Below are positions 55,080 through 62,388 of a stretch of DNA of 64,000 nt, piece after piece. The DNA is from Streptomyces xanthophaeus (GTDB lineage: Bacteria; Actinomycetota; Actinomycetes; Streptomycetales; Streptomycetaceae). The position numbers were made by a program, and so were the translations under genes. The notes under the pieces are model-generated. The model saw only the letters and a list, made by a program, of their open reading frames with translations, did not search any database and was not told the origin of the DNA. The stretch spans positions 123,807 to 187,806 of the forward strand of contig NZ_JOFT01000027.1 in assembly GCF_000725805.1 (NCBI RefSeq), written 5' to 3'. Numbering within the stretch: position 1 is the stretch's first letter; the number at the start of each line of letters is the position of its first letter.

Positions 55080-55653
55080 CGGAGGTTCTGCCGGAGGGGC
55101 ACCGCGCTCCACCACCTCCGCGAAGATCGTGGTGGCGGGCGGCTTCGGCGTGGGCAAGACCACGTTCGTCGGCGCGGTCTCCGAGATCAACCCGCTGCGC
55201 ACCGAAGCCGTCATGACCAGCGCCTCCGCCGGGATCGACGACCTCACCCACACCGGTGACAAGACGACCACCACGGTCGCCATGGACTTCGGCCGCATCA
55301 CCCTGGACCAGGACCTGATCCTGTACCTCTTCGGTACCCCCGGTCAGGACCGCTTCTGGTTCATGTGGGACGACCTCGTCCGCGGCGCCATCGGCGCCGT
55401 CGTCCTCGTGGACACCCGCCGTCTCGCCGACTGCTTCCCCGCCGTCGACTACTTCGAGAACAGCGGCCTGCCGTTCGTCATCGCCCTCAACGGCTTCGAC
55501 GGGCACCAGCCGTACACCCCGGAGGAAGTCCGCGAGGCCCTGCAGATCGGCCCGGACGCCCCGATCATCACGACCGACGCCCGCCACCGCGCGGACGCCA
55601 AGAGCGCGCTCATCACGCTCGTCGAGCACGCCCTGATGGCACGCCTGCGGTAG
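55060..55653 (+). CDS. cvnD: Conservon GTPase CvnD, second copy
   Basis: 197 residues. It differs from CvnD1 mainly in the first 15 residues and a handful of positions. P-loop GGFGVGKTTFVGAV, LFGTPGQDRFWFMWDDL, ALNGFDGHQPY. GTG start inside cvnC2. The DNA identity to cvnD1 is far higher than between the cvnA copies, pointing to gene conversion. Confidence 0.95.
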   Translation: MDFASSNGGSAGGAPRSTTSAKIVVAGGFGVGKTTFVGAVSEINPLRTEAVMTSASAGIDDLTHTGDKTTTTVAMDFGRITLDQDLILYLFGTPGQDRFWFMWDDLVRGAIGAVVLVDTRRLADCFPAVDYFENSGLPFVIALNGFDGHQPYTPEEVREALQIGPDAPIITTDARHRADAKSALITLVEHALMARLR

Positions 55654-55673
55654 GTCGCGCCCACCGCCTGTGG

Positions 55674-55707
55674 GAAGGCCCCCGCGTCAGCCGACGCGGG
55701 GGCCTTC
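55674..55707 (+). terminator. Terminator of conservon 2
   Basis: 15-bp perfect stem GAAGGCCCCCGCGTC, loop AGCC, 20 bp after the cvnD2 stop. Confidence 0.85.
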
Positions 55708-55708
55708 G

Positions 55709-55785
55709 CCGTTCTGCGGCCGTTCTGCGGCCGTTCTGCGGCCGTTCTGCGGCCGTTCTGCGGCCGTTCTGCGGCCGTTCTGCGG
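55709..55785. repeat. Tandem repeat, seven copies of an 11-bp unit
   Basis: Unit CCGTTCTGCGG repeated seven times without change, immediately after the cvnD2 terminator, followed by a degenerate eighth (CCGATGTGCG). The period is close to one DNA helical turn. Confidence 0.97.
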
Positions 55786-55821
55786 CCGATGTGCGCGTCG
55801 CGCCTTTGCCCGCCGCGCATG

Positions 55822-55862
55822 CCGAAGGCCCCGCACCCCCTGGAGGGGTGCGGGGCCTTCGG
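55822..55862. terminator. Terminator downstream of accE
   Basis: 18-bp perfect arms starting CCGAAGGCCCCG, 5-nt loop, 16 bp beyond the accE stop on the minus strand. Confidence 0.88.
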
Positions 55863-55877
55863 TGCGTGCTAGGGCTG

Positions 55878-56078
55878 TCAGCCCTGCCAGCTGTGCGGGG
55901 CGCGGAAGCCCGGGGTGCGCTCCAGGCGGCGCCAGCCGGCCTGGGAGCGGGGGATGCGGACCGAGGTCTCGGGGGTGGCGGCGGCACGGGCGAGCAGGAT
56001 CGCGGTGATCGCGGCCAGCTCCTCGGGCTCGGCGTTGCCCTTCTCGACGCGCAGCAGGGTGTCCGTGGCGTTGCTCAT
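55878..56078 (-). CDS. Acyl-CoA carboxylase epsilon subunit
   Basis: 66 residues: LLRVEKGNAEPEELAAITAILLARA, then SQAGWRRLERTPGFRAPHSWQG. This is the small epsilon subunit that stabilises actinobacterial acetyl/propionyl-CoA carboxylases (AccE/PccE). It starts 23 bp after the stop of the beta subunit gene on the same strand, its usual place. The intact partner supports the beta gene being functional in the real genome. Confidence 0.92.
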   Translation of the reverse strand: MSNATDTLLRVEKGNAEPEELAAITAILLARAAATPETSVRIPRSQAGWRRLERTPGFRAPHSWQG

Positions 56079-56101
56079 GGGGTGGCAGGTCTCCTTCGCG
56101 G

Positions 56102-57491
56102 TTACTGCGGCGGGTTGCCGTGCTTGCGGGACGGCAGATCGGCGTGCTTGTTGCGGAGCATCGCGAGGGCGCTGATGAGCACCTCGCGGGTCTCTGCGGG
56201 GTCGATGACGTCGTCGACGAGGCCGCGCTCGGCCGCGTAGTACGGGTGCATCAGTTCGGCCTTGTACTCCTTGACCATGCGGACGCGCATGGCCTCGGGG
56301 TCCTCGGCGTCCGCGATCTGCTTGCGGAAGATGACGTTGGCCGCGCCTTCGGCGCCCATGACGGCGATCTCGTTGGTGGGCCAGGCGTAGGTGATGTCGG
56401 CGCCGATGGACTGGGAGTCCATGACGATGTACGCGCCGCCGTAGGCCTTGCGCAGGATCAGCGAGATCCGCGGGACCGTGGCGTTGCAGTAGGCGTAGAG
56501 CAGCTTGGCGCCGTGGCGGATGATGCCGCCGTGCTCCTGGTCGACGCCCGGCAGGAAGCCGGGGACGTCCAGCAGGGTGATGATCGGGATGTTGAAGGCG
56601 TCGCAGAGCTGCACGAAGCGCGCGGCCTTCTCGGACGCGTGGATGTCCAGCACGCCGGCCAGGTGGCCGGGCTGGTTGGCGACGATGCCGACGACCTGGC
56701 CGTCCATCCGGCCCAGGGCGCAGATGATGTTGCGGGCCCAGCGCTCGTGGATCTCCAGGACGTCGCCCTCGTCGACGAGCTCCTCGATGACCTTGAGCAT
56801 GTCGTAGGGACGGTTGCCGTCGGCGGGCACCAGGTCCAGCAGGACCTCCGAGCGGCGGTCGGCCGGGTCGGTCGTCTCGTGGACCGGGGGGTTCTCCCGG
56901 TTGTTGGAAGGCAGCATCGAGATGAGGAACCGGACCTCGGCGATGCAGGTCTCCTCGTCGTCGTACGCGAAGTGCGCGACGCCCGAGGTCTCGGCGTGCA
57001 CGTCCGCGCCGCCGAGCCCGTTCGTACCCGGCGAGCGCCGAGACGCCCTCCTGGATACGGGCGCCCGCGCCGTCGTTCAGCGAGACCAGCGGGGCACCCG
57101 CCGCGATGGCCATGTCCATGATCTTGTGGATCTTCGTGGCATGGGCCTCGCCCAGCGCCCCGCCGAAGATCCGGAAGTCGTGCGCGTAGACGAAGACCGT
57201 CCGGCCCTCGACCGTGCCCCAGCCCGTGATCACACCGTCGGTGTAGGGCTTCTTGGACTCCAGGCCGAACCCGGTGGCCCGGTGCCGGCGCAGCTGCTCG
57301 ACCTCCTTGAAGGAACCTTCGTCGAGGAGGAGAGCGATGCGCTCACGCGCCGTCAGCTTGCCCTTGGCGTGCTGGGTTTCGGTCGCCCGGTCACTGGGGC
57401 CGCGACGCGCCTGCTCGCGCAGGGAGTGCAGCTCGGCGACGCGCCCTCGGGCGTCGGTCGGCTCGCTCGGAGTCTGGTCCACAACGGTCAT
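56102..57491 (-). pseudogene. pccB: Acyl-CoA (propionyl-CoA) carboxylase beta subunit, broken by an out-of-frame deletion
   Basis: The biotin-dependent carboxylase beta chain transfers carboxyl from biotin to acetyl/propionyl-CoA. The first 156 codons (MTVVDQTPSEPTDARG...ARIQEGVSALAGY) are in one frame. From 57022 the gene continues in another frame (NGLGGADVHAETSGVAHFAYDDEETC ... SRKHGNPPQ) to the stop. Between them the segment normally encoding GGIFQRN...AGGAAYSPALTD...EEITQ is missing, an estimated 65 codons (about 194 bp). It includes the oxyanion-hole glycines of the N-terminal domain. As written the enzyme cannot be made. Because actinomycetes need such carboxylases and accE is intact, an assembly error is quite possible. 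Confidence 0.88.
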
Positions 57492-57663
57492 GTACCGACC
57501 TTACGAAGCCGTACCTGAAAAACCTCCGTTGGTTCCACACAGTCTCGGCCGTGTTCCGCTGTCCGGCCCGGACAGAACCGCCGAACGATGCATCGACTCC
57601 ACCAGCCGGGACCTTCGACCTTTGTGGGGTCGCCACAAAACCTGCCGACGCGCGGCAGAGAAG

Positions 57664-57714
57664 TTGAAATTTGAACGGAATGGGTCTAGCGTCATTCTCG
57701 TTGAACATTCAACG
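57664..57714 (+). promoter_or_regulatory. Promoter and palindromic operator of the yceI gene
   Basis: TTGAAA (57664-57669), 17-bp spacer, TAGCGT (57687-57692). The expected transcription start falls on a palindrome CGTTGAACATTCAACG (57699-57714), a layout suiting repression, for example by a MarR-type protein (TTGA...TCAA sites). The remaining 57492-57748 gap shows only AT-rich sequence. Confidence 0.65.
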
Positions 57715-57748
57715 AACATCCGGGCAGCACACTACCGAGGAGCAAGCC

Positions 57749-58372
57749 ATGGGTCTCTTCACCCGCCGCAACCAGGAGTCTCAGATCAAGGACGGCGCCA
57801 CCGCCGTCGCCACGCTCGACGTGGACCCGGCGCTCGCCGCGCTCACCGGGGACTACGTCATCGACGCGGCCCACAGCAGCATCGGCTTCACCGTCCGCCA
57901 CGCGATGGTCACCAACGTCCGCGGCTCCTTCACCGAGCACGAGGGCACCCTGCACCTGGACGGCAGCGACCCGGCCCGCTCCACGGCCTCCATCGACGTC
58001 AAGATCGCCTCCGTGGACACCGGCATCGCCGACCGCGACGGGCACCTGCGCGGCAGCGACTTCTTCGACGCCGAGGTCTTCCCCCTGATGACCTTCCGCT
58101 CCAGCGAGGCGCGCCAGCTCGGCGGGGACGCGTACCGCATCACCGGTGAGCTGACCATCAAGGACGTCACCCGCCCGCTCTCCGTGGACCTGGAGTTCAA
58201 CGGCTCCGCCACCGACGTCTACGGCGCCGAGCGCGTCGGCTTCGAGGGCAGCGCCGAGATCCTGCGGTCCGACTGGGGCCTGACCTGGAACGCCGCGCTG
58301 GAGGCCGGCGGCGTGATGGTGAGCGACAAGGTGAAGCTCACCTTCGACATCTCGGCCGTCAAGCAGGCCTGA
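57749..58372 (+). CDS. YceI-family lipocalin-like protein
   Basis: 207 residues. The YceI pattern is complete: YVIDAAHSSIGFTVRHAMVTNVRGSFTEHEGTL, SIDVKIASVDTGIADRDGHLRGSDFFDAEVFPLMTFRS, ITGELTIKDVTRPLSVDLEF, and LTWNAALEAGGVMVSDKVKLTFDI. These beta-barrels bind polyisoprenoids or amphiphiles. No signal peptide, so it is cytoplasmic here. ATG with GAGGAG upstream and its own promoter. Confidence 0.93.
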   Translation: MGLFTRRNQESQIKDGATAVATLDVDPALAALTGDYVIDAAHSSIGFTVRHAMVTNVRGSFTEHEGTLHLDGSDPARSTASIDVKIASVDTGIADRDGHLRGSDFFDAEVFPLMTFRSSEARQLGGDAYRITGELTIKDVTRPLSVDLEFNGSATDVYGAERVGFEGSAEILRSDWGLTWNAALEAGGVMVSDKVKLTFDISAVKQA

Positions 58373-58375
58373 GGC

Positions 58376-59725
58376 CTAGAAGCCGCCACCGCCGTCGAAC
58401 CCGCCGCCTCCGTCGAAGCCCCCTCCGCCGCCGAAGTCACCACTGCCGCCGAAGTCGGAGGGGTTGAAGTCGGCCCCGGAGACGTCCCCGCCCTCGAAGC
58501 CCGCGCCGCCGCCGAAGTCGGAGGCGTAGGCGGGGCTGGACATCATCGAACCGAGCATCGTGCCCATGAGCAGGCCGGGCAGGATGCCGCCGCCGAAGTA
58601 GCCGCCGGCCCAGGGACCGTACGCCGGGCCGGCGTCGTAGTAGGGGCGCGGCCCGCGCTCGGTGTCGACCGTGCGCACCGCCGGGTCCAGGCCGTCGCGC
58701 AGCCGCACGGCGTCCGCCGCGCAGACGGGCACCGTACGGGAGGCACCGCCCGCCGGGGCCCAGGTGGCGTCCTCGGTGCTCGGCCCGTGGCGCGGGTCGA
58801 AGAAGCAGGGCATCCGGCGCTCCGGCAGCGGCTTGCCCTGGCGGCGCGCGTCGAGGCTGGCGAGGGCGTACCGGCCGTCCTCCAGGGCCTGGGTCACCCC
58901 CGTGACCTCCTCGGGGCGCTGCACCCGGGCCATGATCTGCTTGGCCTTCTCGTAGGAGTCGAGGCCCTGCTCGTAGTCCTTGCGCATGGCGTCGTCCGCC
59001 CCGGGCTCGGCGGGATGGAAGTCGAGGCGTTCCAGCTCCTCGCCGAAGGCCGTGATGTCCTCGTCCACGACCACGGACAGCCGGGCCACCGCCTCGCGCC
59101 GGGTCTCTTCCTTCTTCTTCTGATTGCGCCGGACCAGCGTGTACGCGCCCGCGCCGCCGACCACGGCCACCGCGCCGAGGGCGATCAGGGCGCCGACCGG
59201 GGCGCCGTCGTCCGCCGCGGCCGTCCCCCAGGAGGCGGGTGCGCTGCCCTTGGCCTGGCTGAGGGCCTGGTCCACGAAGGTGTTCAGCTGGGTGCTCGCG
59301 TCCACCGGCCCGCCGGCCTTCACCGAGGCCGTGAGGTTGCGTACGGCGTTGGACGGCATGACGGCCGGGTCGGCGCCCGCGCTGAACCCGTCGCCGAGCC
59401 GGACCGCGTAGAGCCCGGTGATGCCCGTCTGGGCGCGCACCGCGGACAGCAGCCCCTCGGCCGGGTACTCGGCCGTGGCGGGCAGCACCGCGACGAACAC
59501 GGGCTTCCCGGCGTCCTTGATCTTCTGTGCCAGCGCGTCCGCGTCCGCCTGCGACAGCTGCGCCGCGGCGCCCGGGTCGACGTAGACGGGGCCCTCCTTG
59601 AGGGCCTCCGCCACGGCGGCCGGTCCGGTGGCGGCCGACGCCTGCGGGGCGACCGCGACGGCGGTCGCCGACAGGGCGAACAGCAGACCGGAAAGTACGG
59701 ATATCAGCCTGGTCCTCATAACCAT
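58376..59725 (-). CDS. Membrane-anchored extracellular protein with Gly-rich C-terminus
   Basis: 449 residues. Signal peptide (residues about 5-30, ending ASA), then an extracellular alpha/beta domain (YVDPGAAAQLSQADADALAQKIKDAGKPVFVAVLP, ~160 residues, reminiscent of TPM-type domains), one membrane span near residue 180 (ALIALGAVAVVGGAGAYTLV), a charged helical cytoplasmic region, and a Gly/Phe/Asp-rich tail with GGGGFDGGGGF repeats. The layout resembles other actinobacterial membrane proteins of unknown function. It converges with yceI, with only 3 bp between the stops. Confidence 0.78.
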   Translation of the reverse strand: MVMRTRLISVLSGLLFALSATAVAVAPQASAATGPAAVAEALKEGPVYVDPGAAAQLSQADADALAQKIKDAGKPVFVAVLPATAEYPAEGLLSAVRAQTGITGLYAVRLGDGFSAGADPAVMPSNAVRNLTASVKAGGPVDASTQLNTFVDQALSQAKGSAPASWGTAAADDGAPVGALIALGAVAVVGGAGAYTLVRRNQKKKEETRREAVARLSVVVDEDITAFGEELERLDFHPAEPGADDAMRKDYEQGLDSYEKAKQIMARVQRPEEVTGVTQALEDGRYALASLDARRQGKPLPERRMPCFFDPRHGPSTEDATWAPAGGASRTVPVCAADAVRLRDGLDPAVRTVDTERGPRPYYDAGPAYGPWAGGYFGGGILPGLLMGTMLGSMMSSPAYASDFGGGAGFEGGDVSGADFNPSDFGGSGDFGGGGGFDGGGGFDGGGGF

Positions 59726-59776
59726 GACGCTACCCGAACCGGAACTTTCCTGTGTGAACAGGACATAAGGGCATTG

Positions 59777-61405
59777 CTACTCGGCGGGTTCCACTCCGGC
59801 GCGCAGGAGACCGTAGGTGAAGGCGTCTTCCAGGGCCTGCCAGGAGGCCGCGATCACGTTGGGGGCCACGCCGACCGTGGACCAGTCGCGGACCCCGTCC
59901 GAGGTGGAGACCAGGACGCGGGTCGTGGACTCCGTACCGTGCGTGCCCTCCAGGATGCGGACCTTGTAGTCGACCAGCTCGAACTTGGCCAGCTGCGGGT
60001 AGAAGCGCTCCAGGGCGACCCGCAGGGCCCGGTCCAGTGCGTTGACCGGGCCGTTGCCCTCGGCGGTCGCGACGATGCGCTCGCCCTTGGCCCACAGCTT
60101 GACCGTGGCCTCGTTGGCGTGGGTGCCGTCCGGGCGGTCCTCGACGATCGCCCGCCAGGACTCGATGCGGAAGTACTTGCGGGCCCGCCCCTCGGCCTCG
60201 GCGCGGAGCAGCAGCTCGAAGGAGGCGTCGGCCGCCTCGTAGGTGTAGCCCTGGAGCTCGCGCTCCTTGACCCGCTCCACGACCCGGGAGATCAGTGCGC
60301 GGTCCCCGCCCAGGTCGACGCCGAGCTCCTTGCCCTTGAGCTCGATGGAGGCGCGGCCCGCCATGTCGGAGACCAGCATCCGCATGGTGTTGCCGACCCG
60401 CTCGGGGTCGATGTGCTGGTAGAGGTCCGGGTCCACCTTGATGGCCGAGGCGTGCAGGCCCGCCTTGTGCGCGAAGGCGGAGACGCCGACGTAGGGCTGG
60501 TGGGTGGAGGGGGTGAGGTTGACGACCTCCGCGATGGCGTGCGAGATCCGGGTCATCTCGGCGAGCGCGCCGTCGGGGAGGACCTTGCGGCCGTACTTGA
60601 TCTCCAGGGCGGCGACGACCGGGAAGAGGTTGGCGTTGCCCACGCGCTCGCCGTAGCCGTTGGCGGTGCACTGGACGTGGGTGGCGCCCGCGTCGACGGC
60701 GGCCAGGGTGTTGGCGACGGCGCAGCCGGTGTCGTCCTGGGCGTGGATGCCCAGGCGGGCGCCGGTGTCGGCGAGGACGGTCGCGACGGTGGCCGTCACC
60801 TGCGCGGGCAGCATGCCGCCGTTGGTGTCGCAGAGGATGACGACGTCGGCCCCGGCCTCGTGGGCCGTGCGGACGACGGCCTTGGCGTACTCCGGGTTGG
60901 CCCGGTAGCCGTCGAAGAAGTGCTCGCAGTCCACGAAGACGCGGCGGCCGCGCTCGACCAGGTGGGAGACGGTGTCGCGGACCATCTCCAGGTTCTCGTC
61001 GAGCGTGGTGCGCAGCGCCAGCTCGACGTGGCGGTCGTGGGACTTGGCGACGAGGGTGATCACGGGGGCGCCCGACTCCAGCAGGGCCCGCACCTGCGGG
61101 TCCTCGGCGGCCGAGCCGCCGGCCCGGCGGGTCGCGCCGAAGGCGACCAGCTGGGCGTTCTTGAAGTCGATCTCGGCGCGGGCCCGCGCGAAGAACTCGG
61201 TGTCGCGGGGGTTGGCACCGGGCCAGCCGCCCTCGATGAAGCCCACTCCGAAGTCGTCCAGGTGCCGGGCGATCGTCAGCTTGTCCGCGACGGTGAGGTT
61301 GATGCCCTCGCGCTGGGCGCCGTCGCGCAGGGTGGTGTCGAAGACGTGGAAGCTGTCGTCCAGGCCCCCGGACAGCACAGTGGCCGCCTCTGGTGTCGTC
61401 GTCAT
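59777..61405 (-). CDS. cimA: Citramalate synthase (LeuA/CimA family)
   Basis: 542 residues. HMGL-like domain with FDTTLRDGAQREGI near residue 22, FIEGGWPGANPRD, VILCDTNGGMLP, and the C-terminal LeuA allosteric domain from about residue 410. It is closest to the citramalate-synthase branch, which makes citramalate from pyruvate and acetyl-CoA for isoleucine synthesis, though many genomes label it 2-isopropylmalate synthase. The metal-binding HxH site here reads GIHAQDDTG, with Gln for the second His. A hairpin plus U-run upstream suggests attenuation. Confidence 0.88.
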   Translation of the reverse strand: MTTTPEAATVLSGGLDDSFHVFDTTLRDGAQREGINLTVADKLTIARHLDDFGVGFIEGGWPGANPRDTEFFARARAEIDFKNAQLVAFGATRRAGGSAAEDPQVRALLESGAPVITLVAKSHDRHVELALRTTLDENLEMVRDTVSHLVERGRRVFVDCEHFFDGYRANPEYAKAVVRTAHEAGADVVILCDTNGGMLPAQVTATVATVLADTGARLGIHAQDDTGCAVANTLAAVDAGATHVQCTANGYGERVGNANLFPVVAALEIKYGRKVLPDGALAEMTRISHAIAEVVNLTPSTHQPYVGVSAFAHKAGLHASAIKVDPDLYQHIDPERVGNTMRMLVSDMAGRASIELKGKELGVDLGGDRALISRVVERVKERELQGYTYEAADASFELLLRAEAEGRARKYFRIESWRAIVEDRPDGTHANEATVKLWAKGERIVATAEGNGPVNALDRALRVALERFYPQLAKFELVDYKVRILEGTHGTESTTRVLVSTSDGVRDWSTVGVAPNVIAASWQALEDAFTYGLLRAGVEPAE

Positions 61406-61505
61406 GCTGATCTGACTCCTGTCGGATGAGTGGTTCCGGAGACCCGGGATCCACTGCCCCCATCATCGCGTGCGTTCACGTCCCGGCAGGGATGGTGCCG
61501 GGAAA

Positions 61506-61536
61506 CGAAAAAACCTCTCGCGGGTGCGAGAGGTTT
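61506..61536 (-). terminator. Attenuator-like terminator upstream of cimA
   Basis: On the minus strand an 11-bp stem AAACCTCTCGC with a 4-nt loop is followed by a run of T, 100 bp before the cimA start and 60 bp after a short leader frame. The position points to premature termination control rather than to the end of a gene. Confidence 0.65.
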
Positions 61537-61586
61537 GCGCGCGGGTCTGGGGCACGTAGCCGCTTTCCGCGAAGGTCTTCCACGGT

Positions 61587-61628
61587 TCAGCGGCCACTGA
61601 GGACCGGCGCGCTGCTGGCGATAATCAT
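61587..61628 (-). CDS. Possible leader peptide of the cimA attenuator
   Basis: ATG-initiated 13-codon frame reading MIIASSAPVLSGR with two adjacent Ile codons plus Val and Leu. Its end overlaps GCCGCT, which can pair with AGCGGC about 20 nt downstream, an arrangement that could form an antiterminator. The RBS is poor, so this is tentative. Confidence 0.4.
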   Translation of the reverse strand: MIIASSAPVLSGR

Positions 61629-61729
61629 GAGCTGAGCAGGCACGTCCGCAGTGTGCCACAACGGCTGCGGGGCGCGGACACGGATCTCACCATGCGGGCA
61701 CCCGCGCGTCGCACGGGCGGGACGGGCCC

Positions 61730-62350
61730 TCAGCCGCGCGGGGCGAGGGTGTCCGTGAGGAACTCGCGGACGTGCTCCAGGATGGCGCCGCGGTCCAGCG
61801 TCGGCAGGCCCACCGCCAGCTGGATGCTGAATCCGTCCAGGAGGGCCCGGATGCGGGCCGCGACCCGGTCGGCGTCCACCGGGCGGAACTCGCCGCGCGA
61901 GATGCCCTCGGCGAGCAGGGCGACCAGGTCGCGGTGCCAGGCGCCCTCGATGGCCGCCTGCCGCTCGCGTTCCCGCGCGCCGGCGTTCTGGGACCGGTTC
62001 CAGACCTCCAGCCAGAGCGTCCAGTGCGGATCGCGGGCCCGGGTGGGCACGTACAGGTCCACGTACGCCTGCAGGCGCTCGACGACCGGGCCGCGGCGGG
62101 CGAGCAGCGCCCGCCGCTCGGTGCCCAGGGCCGCCTCGCTCCACTCCAGGGTCTGCAGCAGGAGCTCGTCCTTGCTGCGGAAGTAGTAGAGGAGGTGGCC
62201 GCTGCTCATGCCGACCTCGCGGCCCAGCCCGGCCATGGTCAGCCCTTCGAGACCGCGTTCGGCGATCGTGGCCATGGCGGCGACGAGTACGTCCTCGCGC
62301 GGGGGCGCGTTCTTGCGCGCCGCCCGTACCGGTACTCCGCCCGCCGCCAT
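61730..62350 (-). CDS. TetR-family transcriptional regulator
   Basis: 206 residues. The N-terminal helix-turn-helix (VLVAAMATIAERGLEGLTMAGLGREVGMSSGHLLYYFRSKDELLLQ, about residues 21-66) is a clear TetR match. The C-terminal domain (WTLWLEVWNRSQNAGARERERQAA, AARIRALLDGFSIQLAVG) resembles the BetI/AcrR-like group. It starts 38 bp downstream of the agmatine deiminase gene on the same strand and may regulate that polyamine/urea region (inference). Confidence 0.9.
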   Translation of the reverse strand: MAAGGVPVRAARKNAPPREDVLVAAMATIAERGLEGLTMAGLGREVGMSSGHLLYYFRSKDELLLQTLEWSEAALGTERRALLARRGPVVERLQAYVDLYVPTRARDPHWTLWLEVWNRSQNAGARERERQAAIEGAWHRDLVALLAEGISRGEFRPVDADRVAARIRALLDGFSIQLAVGLPTLDRGAILEHVREFLTDTLAPRG

Positions 62351-62388
62351 GTGCCCACTCCTCGTCGGTCGGCCGCCGGTCCCCGTGC

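Noticed and set aside
55709-55785. CRISPR-like array
   Set aside because: The 11-bp units are contiguous with no spacers and no cas genes are nearby.
58787-61429. 880-codon plus-strand frame spanning the Gly-rich membrane protein and cimA
   Set aside because: Spans two unrelated minus-strand genes and an intergenic gap, with no recognisable domain.
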